From positions 4,587,489-4,651,488 of the forward strand of contig VUYV01000046.1 of NCBI GenBank assembly GCA_008711295.1: a stretch of DNA of 64,000 nt, in the 5' to 3' direction. Both the position numbers and the translations under genes were made by a program. This stretch comes from Anarhynchus alexandrinus (Eukaryota; Chordata; Aves; Charadriiformes; Charadriidae). The notes below the pieces were generated by a model, which saw only the letters and a list, made by a program, of their open reading frames with translations, made no database searches and was not told where the DNA came from. This document shows, piece by piece, positions 45,776 through 59,400 of the stretch (the first letter of the stretch is position 1; each line of letters starts with the position of its first letter).

Positions 45776-48700
45776 GTGGTTTTGGGCTTTTTAACATTTA
45801 CAGATGCATTGCTGCTGTTTCTCCAGCTCAGTGATGTGTGGATGTCACTTGGCTCTAACAAGGGGACTCACACGGCACTTTGAAGTTGGAAGAAAATATG
45901 GAAAAATCCTCTTAATAGCATCTAACCCAGAAAGTGACTTTGCTTAGCTTACAGTAAATATGACGCACTTCAAAAATTTTATTAACTAGAGTCTTGTAAC
46001 TCTTTGCTTAGACCTACAAAGCTGACCCACGAGCGTAGTAGAGTGGCTAAGATGACTGACAGATTCATATTCTTCATTTTGACCTTAAAAAAGTCACTTA
46101 ATAGAGCTTTTCGTTCCCACCCTTGCCCGTTCTGCAGGGCAAGGTTTATCTGAGCAAGAAGTGCTTACTAAGCGTTAGTAGAGCATCTACTGCGCCAGGA
46201 CCCTGAGCTTTATCTCTCAAGCCTGGTCAAATAAAAAAATAATAAGTTGGCCTTCTGAAGAAATAGATCTTTGAAAGAATCTTGTAGGGTTGGGTTCTCG
46301 ATTGGCACAAAGCCCTGAAGTTCTTCTTAAGGATTTGGCAAGCTGTTTGAGTTTAGTTTTTTCTTCTGTCATCAAGTATATAGTCTGTTGACTTTGCTGA
46401 TTTTTTCCCCCATCCCTGTGTTCAGTTCCGATCTGGCAGCGGGAGCTGCAGGGCTCACATCCTTGTGCATGAAACAGGATGCAACGCTTAATTATTATCT
46501 TGATTAAATTTTGTGATTAAGTGGTCTGTAATTGTCTGTAGGCTCAGACTTTCCAAGATATTACTCAGAGCTGCATTGACTGATCATCTGGTCAGGGTTG
46601 AGGTGGCACTGCGTTGATTAAATCTTACTTTAAGGGGAAATGGCACACATCTCTGCGTGCGCCTGAGCTCTGTGGAATTTCGTTATATTTCTCTTCGCTG
46701 AGCAGTATGTAAAAGTCTATCAAGCGCAAGGCTACATGGGTAATAAATGTCGAGAAAGTATCTATAGAGAGATGTATGTGTAAAATATATTAATGACTCC
46801 TTGTTTAATTTCAGAAGACAGAAAAATACCAGATTCCTGACAAATTTCCAAAATATGTATAAAAAACAGAGAAAATAAATCTTGATAGCAACATAACTTC
46901 CCCTTGATGACTAAAGCTACGGCATTTTTAAAGCTAGGGAAGAAGCAATTTTAGGGGTGATTAAATTGAAATTTCTGTCTTTCCCTGTCCTCTCAGAATA
47001 AACCATCTATGCATTTTGAAGTTTACTCCTTTAATACTCTATGGCGTATTTAATAATGATGATAATAATAATAATAATACTGCTCCTTTTAATAAAGAAA
47101 GGGCAGCCTGGAAGTCAAAAGTTGTTTTTCAAGCTTGGTGCAACCTGGACTTAAAGACTTGAATATCACCCAGCAATAACAGTGTGGAGATGAAATCCAC
47201 TTGGATAAAAAGTACAGAGCAACGCAACTTGACAGGCAGTCCCCTAAAGGGCAGCAGTCTCGGATCCAATAGTCTCTCTCATTTTGAATAATTGCTGTGC
47301 AACACGGAATCAAACATTTATTGCTGAGTACAGGCACATTTGCTCTCCCTGGTGACCCTCTATAAGCAAATGTGCAATACGATTTTATTACCAGGAGTGC
47401 ATTTCACACAAACTGTTTGCTTTACAGAATTAAATAAACCCGGACAAAGGACAGTCAATACTATTGTTTTGCCTTCTTGCATTTAAATGCTGTCTCCTAG
47501 ACAGCTCAATAGCAAGCCAGGAGAGAGAAGGGTTCTGTGTAAATAATTCACATGGAGAAATTCACCTTTGAGGAAAAGCTCATGAGAGCACCAAAATCAG
47601 GGGGTTACTTCTCCGTAGACGGTGCATTCAGACTATTGCCTTCATCTAATCAGACCGTTGTGATGGATGGCAAGGGGGAATTAGGTTGAGTGGAGAAATC
47701 TTAGCCAAAAAATTAGTTTCCAAACTGGAACAGCCGAGCAGTGGCGAAGCTTTGATTTTCCTGCCAATGCAGCGTTTGAAGAGCGAAATCATATTTGTGG
47801 CTGTGGCTGCAAGAGCTTCTGGGAGACATTTGAACCCCCGCCATGGGTTTATGAACTAGAAACATTTTTCCGTGTGGAGGAGAAGGACATCTCGGAGCAG
47901 CACTGGCCTGGGGAGGGGCTGTGACCAGTCCTGCCTTTGGGCAGAGCCTGCCAGGAGACCAGCATCTCTTCAGTGCAATTACAAATAAAGGCATCTGGTG
48001 CCTGGCTTGTCATGATGACAGCGCATTGCACTTTTGTGGAGGGACATTAGAAGCCACTTAAAGTGCCAACCAGTGCCTTATTTGTTGTGCTAATGTATTC
48101 CTGAAGTGTTGACTCTCCCTTGCTAGGACAAAACTAGACTAAGCAGAGTCAGAAAGGTTAATGAGTTTGGCTCTTTTCTTTCTACCGGGGTTATGAGCAC
48201 AAGAGGGCTAAGGCAGCCCAAGGCACGGCAGCAGGGGCATTGCTGTCATCTTCATAAAAACTTGGGAGCCCCACTCAGAGATACAGATCCAGCACAACAC
48301 CCTAAACTCTAAAACCTTGCAATTGTTTATATTCGGATACGTGCTGGTGTTCTCCCCCCCAAAACTATGCTTTGTACAATGATAAGGTTAAGTCAAAGGG
48401 AAGCACTATAAGATATATATTGGATGTGATTGATAGCACTGCATGGAAGCAAGAGTAAGTTCTGAAATGCTGATTTATCACCGCAAGACCAGCAATAGGG
48501 CTTTTTATGAGATTTGAACGAAGGAATATAAACACTGGATGACTGGCACAACGGGACTGGCTATTCAGACTATACCACCAGTCTGTCTAGTTATTGAGAG
48601 CCAGCACAGAACCGCAGAGAGAAGCCCTCAAAACATTGCAAGAAGTCCTCAGCTATGCAGATCCTTCAGCAGTGCAGGGATGAGATGTCCTGGGGCCCAA

Positions 48701-51700
48701 ACCCAATCAGGGTATGCTGAAGGGTTCATCCTCTGCCCGGTCCAGGATCAAGCCTCCAGTTCCAGGGAGCGGAACCAGCACAGAGTGCAGGATGATAACC
48801 ATTGTGGACCATTTTCTAAGAGTCTAACCCCCAGGTTTGGAGCAACAGGTTTTGTCCTGAGCAAAGAAAGGTGGGAGATGTGTCATCTCAGCACTCTGAG
48901 TGCATGATCTGGCAGAGGAGCCCTCTCTACCAAATTTTTCTTTTAATCTTCTGCGAGATAAATAAACTGCAAGCATCACACACAGCCAAATGAAACAGAA
49001 GCTATGGCAAAGATGGTCAAAGGGACTATAACCAGGGGATTTTTAAGTTAAAAGGACTTTCTCCTTCAAAAGGTTGGGTAATTGGTGAACCAGACTTTTG
49101 AGATGAAATTTTTGGCAAGGGAGTTTGATCTGAAGAAATTCTCTTATTCACTTAAAAGCTCCTGCATCTTGCCAACTCAGTAATGTGCTGTTGGGACAGG
49201 TAGAAAGGGCCGCTTTCCAAAAATAAGCAGATATTATGCAATAAGCTTAGTTATGTTAATAACCAAAAGACGGATGTACTATTTATTATCTGCTTTCAAA
49301 TCCAAGTAGGCAGTCATACTGATGATTACTGGTTGGGGTTTTTTTTTGTCTTATAAAGGGAAACGTGTGTGGAAGGGCAGAACTCAGTATTTAGCATTCT
49401 ACTTTTGATTCTACATTGCGGCTTCATAATTGAGGAAAGATCCTTGCACATGTTGCTAGAAGCTTTTCTGTGGGCTTTGTACTTTGAAGCCGGTCTGACA
49501 AGCCACGTCAGGAGTCCTTCACAGGACCCTTGCTCTAGCGTAGTGAGTAGATGGAGTAGATCTGGATAGAAAGTGCCCATCATCATTCTGTTACTTGGTA
49601 TTTTTTTGTCCTAATTCAATTGAATATAGGAATTGTCCTGCATGTGATGTCCACTGTTGTACACAGGAGCAATCTTAAAATTCATCCTGAATGTTTAAAA
49701 AAAGGGACTTTGGGTAAAACAGCTGGTGGAAATCAATTTGGAAGACTCAGCTGGCTTTATGCGAACTTGGAGCAGGCTCAAAATACACTGACAAGTCCAG
49801 CAGTGAAAAAAAAATCTCTGTGTTTGTTGTCAGCTGATGTACCCTTCCCCTGCACGCTGGGTTATTCACACTGCCTCTCCTTAGGCTCTTAACTTTGATG
49901 TCTAAATTAGGAGCCCGGTAAATGAGAAGGCGTGACTCCCCACATTGCCGGCGGAGGGAGGGAGCGAGCCCCTGCGCCGTGGTCGCTCAGCAGAAGAATT
50001 TAACTTCGAGATAAGGAGAGTGAATTGACAGTGTGAGACAGAGGTGCGGGTCCCAGCGCCAGGCTGGAACTGCACATCCCCGCTCTCATCCTGGCTGTTT
50101 GCAGGGAGCGACCCAAGAGCTTATCCACCTCCATTCACCTGCTCCATCATTTTTAGGTGACTTATATTACCTGTCTGTGTAAGGAACCTGCGTGTAATAT
50201 CACACTAAGCACCAGATTCACATCTCTGCAGCCTCGGTGACCTAACAGGGGTTGTGTAAATGTGAGTAGATGCCCCACAGAAAGACAGCATGTAAAATTT
50301 GGGCTCATATGCCTACGTGGAGATACATAGCTAGAAGATTAACATATAAACACCTTGAGCTGTTAATATACCCATGTCACACTCAAAAATACTCTTGAAT
50401 AGCATGTGGGTGACAATAGCATGGTGTCTCCTAGGTGGAGGTGGAGACAGCAGATAACCACGGTGGCCGGTGCTGGAGCTCAGCTCCTGCTGTGGGGACC
50501 CAGCCTGGGACCTTGCGGCTCCTTTGCAGGCGTCGCCGCGGGTCACTGAATCGCAGCCAGCGAGCCAGCTGGTAACGCTCTCCCTGCCTGCAGTTTACTT
50601 TATCCCATAAACTGTTTCAAATGCTTTTTTTTCTTTCTCTCTCCTTGCTTTTTAACAGATGGCCTTGATGGACTTTTACCTTTTTCCCCCCAGTCTTTTT
50701 TAGGCTCTCCCTGCCTCTCGTCATGTCATGGGTGATGCCCCTGACAGCTGACCACTGACTTCTACACCATTAAGATTTTTTTTCTTGTCCAGAAACCGAT
50801 CAGGGCTGCCTAATAACCCCCTCCGCCTGCCTCAGGCCCCCCGAGCGGCTGCTCCCTCCATCTGCCGGAGGTATCAGGGATGGGGCCCATAAAGACCCTG
50901 GGAGCAGCAATCTCTGCCTCCTCACTCAGCGCCCACGATGCTGCCTTTGCCAAGCAGCACGGCAATCCGGGCTAAATTACCGAAGCAAAAGCCAGCTGAA
51001 GCGGCTCAGCGTTACCCTCTTCGGAGACCGGCTGCTCTCACCTGGCGTCTCGCAGCTAATCATATTGACAGGAGCCATTGTTTATTTTCCTTCGTCCTTG
51101 TCTTCCTTGTTTTATGGTAAATTAGAGCAGGCAGGCAAGCCATCCATCAGCCTATAAATGCTGCGGAGTATTTTGGCTTTGTGCTAAATAATTGTGCATT
51201 TTATTGCTATTTACACATTCATTTTCCTAGGCAATAAAATGCAAACTGCAGTTCCCAATACTTTTTATATTTCGTATCTGTATCGTGGCAGCCGCACAGG
51301 CTTCCGCAGCAGCAGGCAGCCTGCTGCCATAAATTCACTCTCTTATTTTAGTAGGTCTAACATTTATTTATAATTAATGTCAAGGACCTTACACAGTAAT
51401 ACCAATTATTGATTTATTTTTTTTTAAGAAAAAGAATTTTTTTTTTTTCTTACTACTGCCATAGCAACCCAATCAAGTTCCGTGGCTAATCTCATCCAGA
51501 ACAGTGGAAGAAAAAGCTCTTAAAAAAAGAGTTGGTGGTAAAGTTATAAAAAGTGGCATGTGACCTCTTAACTCCAGGGTTCGTATAGATGAGGATTGTC
51601 ACATGGGGAGGTGTGTGCAGTCATTCAAATTAACAGCTCTGTTGGTGTTAGTGAAAGCGATTGGGAATGGGAAAGCTCTGCAGCAGGAGCTGTTGTAGCC

Positions 51701-53673
51701 AATGCAAAATGAGCACCTTCAGAAGAGGCAATAGGGTTTAATGTCCCAACGCAGCTGGGGACAAGGGGCGCACAGGCTCTCCGGTGGATCCCCAAACTCC
51801 TGTCATTAATGGCTGAGGAGTGACCGCTGTGACTACAGGTTGTGCGCTGCCGGCAGTGCCGATGGGATGCAGCACTCCCCGTACGGTGAACATAAACGAA
51901 GTACAGCTTGAGTCGCCACAAACACATGCACAAGGTTGTGAATTGGACCAAAGAAACCTTAAAATACATTTTGATACTTTGAACCTCCTATGACCTTCTT
52001 GATGTTAAGGTAGCCAGCCATGCGTTTGCAAACTAAATCGCCCTCGTCGGTAGCCCTTGCATGGCTTGTGCTTCTTTTTCAGTCCGACTGTGGCCCATTT
52101 TGCCAGAAAGTTTGCTGAGGGCGGCATCGGACTTGGCAAAGAGTGATGGGAACAGCAGCCAACTCCATCTTACACTAATTTTTGCCCCCGCCAGGGACGG
52201 CTGCCTAACAAGTGCTTGGAGGACCCAGGCTGAAATACAGCCCTGAAAAAGCTGCGGGTTGGACGGGTGAAGGGGGCTGAAGAGGGCAAAGTAACATTTC
52301 TGTTGCTGCTCCAGCTTCCTGCTCCTAATGATTTACCTTCAAAACGCTGAGCAGCAGTGGGAAGGGGAAGGAGCGGAGTCAGGAGCGGAGCTGGGAGCTG
52401 GGGATGGATGTTGTGTTTCTGCCTCGAGCTCTCTAAGGTGTCAGAATAAGATGGATGCCCGCAGGCTCGCTCACCCTTTCCCCATCTGTAAAGCAGAAAT
52501 GCGTTGTGCATGGCGGTATTTTCAGGGATCACGGAAAAAAAAAAGGCTTATGGTGAAGAGTCGTCATGGGGGTTGAATAACCAACTTGTTGTGTGCCGCC
52601 TCCGCCTCTGAGGGTTTGGCCCCAGGTTAATCCTCCCGCAGCAAACCAGCCTCGGTGGGTCTGGAAATGAAAACAGAGATGGCAAGTCCTTTTTTGTGAC
52701 ACCTTCCCAATGTGCTTTGCAACCGGTAACGAAGGCATGTCTCAGCTGGGGTGTGTGCAATGTCTGTGTATGAGCGTGGCAGGAGATGCTGTCAGACCGA
52801 AGCTGGATGTTGCTGAAAACAGGTAAATTGGGGGGTTCTCAGTTTGAGGAACAGCAATGTTGAGAGATTCTGCTCTGGCTTCTTGGGAGTGTTGGCTGGC
52901 TGAAATTGTGGGGAACATTGAGGGGTGGATGCTCAGCATCTCTGGAAACTCAGCTCTTGAACGTCTTAAGTGGAGTACCCCGAATGAAATCAGTGAGTAC
53001 TTTGGCCGTTACTTGTTTGTCATCATGCAGCCACAAATGCCACCCAGATTTTGTCACTTCAAGTCTGGCATTGCTAGGGTTTGGTTTGTTTGGGTTTTTT
53101 TTGTTTTGTTTTTTTGTCTAGGACTATTAGGGTTTTTCTTTTTTCACTTGCACATCAGGAAGACAGCTCTGTTTTCATTTCTTAATTAGCTTGGTATTTC
53201 TACAGTCATTTAAAGATGTCTGGCCAACTTGAAGTAATGTGCAACACCTGTCAAGCCGAGGGTTTTACATATCAGGGCTAGACAGCCTGGAGTTGGGAGA
53301 ACACGTACACGCCGCATGTGCTCTCACAAAGCCGTATTGTCTGGGCTTGGGGCAAGTGTCACCTGTGGGAACCTCACCTGCACGCGGGGGAATGTTGCTG
53401 ATGAGCACTTGGGCAGCAAAGGGGCTTTCTTCCTCCCGAGTAGCACTGGTGGGGCTGCAAAAAATTCTTCATTCCCTCTGTTTGTTGTGACAATGCCACG
53501 GAGTCCGGCCACCAAATGTGCAGCTCACTTCCATGGGTTTTTAAAGCTGTTTTTGAAAGCAAATCCCATTTTTATCCTGCCCGTGTTAAGCAGGTTGAGT
53601 TGTGAATCATGTTCCACCCCATGGATGCTTTGCAGCCCCTGTCCTGCTCTGCAGAGGATGAGTTGGAGAGGGT
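45776..53673. other. Repeat-poor interval of about 7.9 kb; candidate regulatory landscape
   Basis: No clear interspersed repeat in almost 8 kb, only an (AAT)n microsatellite and T runs (51421-51450, 53091-53118). Several parts (46480-46790, 47090-47420, 50930-51420) combine non-repetitive AT-rich sequence with many TAAT, TGACAG, ATTGTTTATTTT and TTTTATTAC words. Frames up to 122 codons show no domain. Regulatory function is inference from texture only. Confidence 0.35.
47051..47079. repeat. (AAT)n microsatellite with GAT interruption
   Basis: TAATAATGATGATAATAATAATAATAATA-type run. Confidence 0.9.
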
Positions 53674-53691
53674 ACTCATAATACCCATGGG
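53674..53691. repeat. Left flanking repeat of CR1 (imperfect target-site duplication)
   Basis: ACTCATAATACCCATGGG, matched by ACTCTAATACAAGCCATGGG at 53971-53990 with small indels. Confidence 0.55.
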
Positions 53692-53970
53692 CCTGTAGCG
53701 ATAGGACAAGAAGTAATGTTTTTACACTAAAACAGGGAAGATTCAGACTAGGTACAAGAAGAAATTTCTTACGAGCAGGGTGGTGAACCGCTGGCAGGTT
53801 GCCCAGAGTGGTGGTAGATGCCCCATCCCTGGAATGGAACATTCAAGGTCAGGTTGGAGGGGGCTCTGAGCAACCTGATCTAGTTGAAGATGTCCCTGCT
53901 CATTGCAGGGGGGTTGGACTAGGTGGCCTTTAAAGGTCCCTTCCAACCCAAACCATTCTATGATTCTATG
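53692..53970 (+). mobile_element. CR1 LINE 3' fragment with flanking direct repeats
   Basis: It begins in ORF2 at the 'CSDRTRS' region and carries a decayed HWNRLPRVVVDAPSLE-like stretch with indels (the 'ctggcaggttgcccagag' and 'ccctggaatggaacattcaagg' parts, 53791-53850). A 3' UTR of the 'gatgtccctgctcattgcaggggggttggactaggtgg' type follows, and tail units end at 53970. Both ends are bounded by similar 18-20 bp words, which fixes the insertion borders. Its minus-strand frames (53525-53842 and 53743-53946) are antisense shadows. Confidence 0.93.
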
Positions 53971-53990
53971 ACTCTAATACAAGCCATGGG
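53971..53990. repeat. Right flanking repeat of CR1 (imperfect target-site duplication)
   Basis: ACTCTAATACAAGCCATGGG directly after the CR1 tail; compare 53674-53691. Confidence 0.55.
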
Positions 53991-54568
53991 GAAGAAGAGG
54001 GGCAATGTCCCTCTCATTTGTTTCAGCCCTGGCTGTAGAAGAGGGGTTTTATCACAGTGGGAGGTTGGTTTGGTTAAGAACAGCAGAAATTTGGACAACG
54101 GATACATCCTTGTATGGCCCCCACCCTCCTTGCACACAGCAGCATGATCCACATAAGGGTTAATTCCAGCTGTCAGCCCTGTCAGCAGCACAGTAAACCT
54201 GCTCCAGACCCTTCCTGCTCCAAGGTAATCCAGGCAAATCCTCTTTCTTTGTACCTTCTCTTTCTTTCACTACCTTGGGGTAAGAAGGTGGGGCCAAAGG
54301 AAAGTTATGGAAGGACACTTTAACCGTTTTGGTATGTGTGTGGAAGCAAAAACAATCTCCCCCTGGTAAAGCATAGCCCCCGCTGTCCCTGTGGGCTACG
54401 TGCGTACGGCTGCGGGCAGCCCGCTCAGCCTATCACTCCACCACCTGGCCCACGGCATCCCAAGATTTTTCCTTCATTCCCAGCATAGTGTCATGTCCTG
54501 TAAATGAGGGATCACAAGCTGAAGCTGTTTCCCAGGCCACCTGTGTCTGGAAGCTGGGGGACGTTCCT
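53991..54568. other. Unique spacer between two CR1 copies
   Basis: No gene or repeat recognised. Frames are under 80 codons. Confidence 0.55.
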
Positions 54569-54958
54569 CCTGGGGTTGTTTAGCCTGGAGAAAAGGAGGC
54601 TGAGGGGAGACCTTATCACTCTCTACAGCTACCTGAAAAGAGGTTGTAGTGAGGTGGAGGTCGGTCTCCTCTCCCAAGTAACAACTGATAGGACAAGAGG
54701 AAATGGCCTCAAGTTGCACCAGGGGAGGTTTAGGATGGATATTAGGAAAAATTTCTTCACCAAAAGGGTTGTCAAGCATTGGAGCAGGCTGCCCCAGGAA
54801 GTGGTTGAGTCACCATCCCTGAAGGTATTTAAAAGAGGTGTAGATGTAGCGCCGAGGGACATGGTTTAGTGGTGGAATTGGCAGTGTTAGTTTAATGGTT
54901 GGACTTGATGATTCTAAAGGTCTTTTCCAGTCTAAATGATTCTATGATTCTGAGATTC
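54569..54958 (+). mobile_element. CR1 LINE, 5'-truncated, 3' end present
   Basis: It starts at the '[16 protein letters not shown]' block and runs to the natural ORF2 stop after 'RDMV' (54867-54869) within the open frame 54504-54869. Blocks seen: [32 protein letters not shown] and [16 protein letters not shown]. The 3' UTR ('gttagtttaatggttggacttgatgattctaaagg' region) and a slightly decayed tail end near 54958. Nearest relative in the window is the copy at 29329, which shares the LHQGRF block and tail type. Confidence 0.95.
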
Positions 54959-57516
54959 TTGCCCCTCTGCATCTCTGTGCAAGACGGGGTGTAGCTTCAG
55001 CAGCAGGTGGATGCTCACAGATGCTACAGGGCTCTGCGGTTTTCTCAGAATGGTTTTGATTTGAGGCTGAACTGTTCACAGCGTAGTGTGTCATCTGAAA
55101 GCTGCGCTTGTTTCAATTTCTTTCTTTAAGACTGTTTACTCAAATGGGAGTTTGGGGAAGGGCTTTTTTTGCTATTGTCTGAGCCAGGGATGGTCTTGTA
55201 CTGATAACACATTGCTCGGAGAAGCAGGAACATTTCCTCAACTGGCTGTTTTCAGAATGAGTTAGACAAACTTCTGTTGAAATAGTTATGTGTAACTGGT
55301 TGGTGCCGCCTTTGCACAGGAGGAAACATCTCAGCACCTCACCCAGCTGAGCCTCCTACGAGTCTATGAACGAATGTCCAGAATTAAAGCCAAACCGTCT
55401 CAGTTTCGGGTGTCAGGCAGGAGCTGCACCTCGCTGAGTGGCTGCGAGGGGTAAGCAGTCCTCTCCTCCGCTGCCTTTCTGGCCGCTAGCTCCGTGAGCA
55501 GAAATGACTTCATATATTTGTAAAACTCAGGCAAGATCATTTTGCCTTCGTATGCCGCGTGCTGTCACTGTGAGCCCCGTCGCCGTCTGTCTCCCACACT
55601 TTCCTCACTGTCTCTCATACAAATCAGCGATGCACCAGATCTGCCGTGCACACAAATCACAGCAGGGTCAATGCAATTCAGAAGTAAAAGATATAGGAGG
55701 CGGTAAAATGAGAACGATTTCCATCAGCTGCAAATTTGAGAAGGTCTCTGCGGCAGAGATGCTGGTCACTAGAAACTTCATTTTTTAGAGAAACATCTAA
55801 GAGCGATCTGGCAATCTGTTGGGGCACAGGGTCCCCTGGTAGCCGCTATCTTTTCCTAAGGATGGGAACACCCCAGCGACAACAACTACCACATGCTGGA
55901 TCTGCCTCTTGTAGCTAAGTGTGACAATGCTTCTGGGGCCAGGAACACTTGTCCCCTTTTAGAGTAACTTAAAAACAAGGATGCCCTTCAGCCGATGCTA
56001 CGTCTCCTCCATAACAAGTAATAGGTCGGTTCTCCTCTGGGAACGTTTAAGCTCTATTTGTAATGACCTCCCTTTGGATGCAGTCATTATTTTTCAGCAT
56101 TCACTTTTTTTTTTTTTTTAAGCAAGAGAGACATAATAAAAGAGATTAAAAACTCATCTTACGCTGTTTAAAAACAAGCCAAGCAGAACAGCATATTTTC
56201 AAGAGTTTCTTGGCGTATATGGTTCCCGGCAAATCCTTGAGAGGTTTTAATTAAAGGTGAAATGACTTTTCTTTTTTCTTTGCTTAATAAAGGCAAAACA
56301 CAAATAAAAATCCTGTAGCTTCCGCTTGCAAAGCAAACTATTTGACACAAATTGGTGTCTCATTTAAAAGAAAACTCAAACTCAGGCTCTGCTGCCTGTG
56401 GTCTTTGGGGACTGTTAGTTTTAAACACTGTGCCCATTAAAACTTGCCAGGAGCTCTACTGCTAGAGCAAGTGGTGACATTTTTGTAAGCCCCGTTTTAA
56501 AAGTTACTGTGAAATTTCATCGGAGTGAGAACAGGATCCCACATTCATTGCAATAGTAATACGCACAAAAGCTTGCAACAGAAAGAAGCAGCTTTTCCCT
56601 GTCATGCTGAAAACGGAGGGTTGGGGTGGATGGGGAAAGGATATTGCAGTGAGTGTGGGATCCCGATCCCGTTCTCGGTGTTTGAATGGGAAACGTGGTC
56701 TTGAACCCGAAGATGGGATTTAGCTTTAGATGTTGCTCCTCTGCGGGTTTTGTGCTGACATAGTGCTGATACAGTTATGGTCACTTAAGGATAGTGACCC
56801 CAAGGCTGAAGCTGGGGTTTCTGACCAGCGCCAAACCAGTCCGTGTAGGAGTAATGTTTATCTTTTGTTGATGCAGAAGAAAAAGTTCTTGGTTTTCTAA
56901 TGCACCACCAGCTGGGCAGATGGTGGAAATTATTGTTGGGGAAAAGTAAGCAGCAGCGGCTTCCCCATCCTGGTTTGGTAATCAGAGCCCAAGGACAGAG
57001 CTCTTCCCTCTTCCACTCTTTGTCATAGGTGAAAGAGGAAATCCAGGGTGATGTTTCCAGCACCTGACCTGCTATGGCTTGATTTCTTGTTGGGATGTGG
57101 TTGGCAGCATTGCAGAGGGCAAACCCAAAGCAATATTGAATTGATCACCACTTTCTTGTGTTAAAATTTCTGCTTCTACAAAATCTATGGATGATAGTAT
57201 GATGCCATTTTAGAATTGAAAATTTTAATTCTAAATAAATTAAATCTTCCTCTGCTAATTATTTCTGTATGGATAAGCAATACTTTGAATTTCTCTCTGA
57301 ACCAGAAAGTCCTTAAATATTCAAGGATTTCTGGCTACCTTAGCAGTCTCCCTTTTTATGTTTTAACCATCTGAGTAAGACAAGTGGAAAAGATGCCATA
57401 GTTTTGTGCATGTCTGCGTGTGTTTCTCCAACATTCAATTATCAGCATCCACATAATTCAGTATTAACATTTTTAATGCACTTCAGGATGCCCAGTCGAG
57501 CGGCTGTATGTGCAGC

Positions 57517-57615
57517 TCTGATGTATGCAAATCCATTTTGCATGCAGCTCTTGACATAGTTTCGTATTCAGGATTATGCGAAGCCTTTTCTGTGCCATTC
57601 TGATGTATGCTAATC
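57517..57615 (+). promoter_or_regulatory. Two 17-bp direct repeats with POU-type sites, candidate enhancer element
   Basis: TCTGATGTATGCAAATC at 57517-57533 contains the perfect octamer ATGCAAAT (57525-57532). TCTGATGTATGCTAATC at 57599-57615 differs at one base and runs into CTTTGTTT, a SOX-type word. A TTTTGCAT word lies between them (57536-57543). Such spaced POU/SOX words are typical of neural or pluripotency enhancers. Function here is inference. Confidence 0.35.
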
Positions 57616-59084
57616 TTTGTTTCTCTAAAAACACTTTCAAAGTTCAGACAAAAAGACAAAATTTCTTCTTCACTGAAATCCTGCGGTTTTTCTGTACCCA
57701 GGGTACCACACAGTCCAAAGCAAAGCTTCCACCAATGGAACACCAAAGGGCCATACTCACTTTGCCTGCTCTGGGCAGCTACTTCTATCCATCAGGTGTT
57801 AGAGACAACCTAAGGTCTGGCAGTCCTCTGGATAAAAGGCAGCCTGAATCATTCATCTCTTTCTTGACTGTCAACACCGTTGTAGATGTAGGGCAAAAGC
57901 TGGAATGGGACCGTCACCAGACGCACAGAGGCAGGATGATGCCTGGGCTGGGAGCAAGAGCGCAGGGTGCATTTGGATCCAAATAGGTCAAGTGCTCCTA
58001 TTAGGGACATATAAATGATCAATCAATTAACTAGCTGCCTAATGGTTAGACAATTCTGGCTTGTAACAGAGTATATTAATTATCAAATGTGTTAGTTATA
58101 TCTGTGATCTTTTTTTAATGTATTATTTATTGACTCCTTATAAACTTGCTGTGGCTGCCAAACTCTCAGAAGTGCGCACAGTAGATGGAAAACTCGAAGT
58201 ATTATTTCGTACTTGCCATAGCTCACACTAACTGCCAGGTCCAGACGAGGCACCGATGCTAAAACACCTCTGTATTTAATTGTGGGCAGTTTGACACCTT
58301 CATAGCACAAGAAAGACTAAACGTAAATCCCAGGTTAATGAAGGATAAAGTCCCTGTGGTGTCATTAAACCTTCTCCAGCGTGAATTCAGTCTGTCTGAT
58401 GAATAACTGTTTAATGCAGAGCCGTATCAGTCGGTGTCACCGATTGTAAGCAAAGCGCTGTTGGTTTAACGAGGATCCCATCAGTGTGAACACAAGTTAA
58501 CAACCTCACAGTGCCAACAGCTGCTTGGTATTGCTTCAAGGCAGGAATCCCAGCGAGTCAGAGATGTTCGCATGGACATAGAAATATGTTTCCTAGATCT
58601 TGGGGATTACTGACAATACCGTCAATATTATAATTACCATCTAATTTTTCTCTCCTTTTGGAATTATAATGCCATGTAGGTCCCTGCGGCGTGTTAATCA
58701 CTTTCTTCATATCAGAAATCAGGGTTCTTCACAACGTATTCTTTGAAGTCTGTTCCACGTGAACAATAGTATATATAGTCACATACATTTCCCTAGAGTT
58801 TTAACCAAGAAATAGATAGCTGAATATTTTTGAGTTGGATACTCACGGACAGAGTAGCAAAACACCTGCTGTCAATGTGATTGCGTTCCACCTTTAGTTT
58901 AGAGTGTCCTATAATCTGAAATAATCCTATGTCGTCTTCTGTAATCCTATAAAACTGAAACTAATGCACATACAGGAATTCGCTTCTACAATACTTTTAG
59001 CTTGCCTCTATTTCTGCTACTGCTGTTGCCACCGTTAATTTGTCTTTCTGTATTTGGATTATCTGAAAGTAGTGTTTTTACTGG

Positions 59085-59400
59085 GGAATTAGAAAAAAAA
59101 ATATAAAAAAATACATAGTCAGCCCAACATGAAGTAATACCAAAAAGAAGAGGTGATAATTTTTTTCACCCTTCTCCTAGCAGTTTCATTTTGAACTTCT
59201 AAATGTTTTACTTTCCTTTAATTACCATAAATTACACATTTTCTAAAAGAAGATTTTTGCAAAATGAAAACTAATTTTTTTTCATTTAAAATGTCGAATA
59301 TCTTTCTTTTTTTTGAAAGAGAAAATTCACAGAAAGATTCAATTTTGACAAATGGATTAAAAAAAAACCCCGAAAAATTGAAAAACTGTGCTTGAAAAAC
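59085..59400. repeat. AT-rich, homopolymer-rich DNA
   Basis: Many A and T runs of 6 to 9 bases with little complex sequence. Confidence 0.7.

Noticed and set aside
53525..53946. Minus-strand frames of 105 and 67 codons
   Set aside because: Antisense readings of the plus-strand CR1 at 53692-53970.
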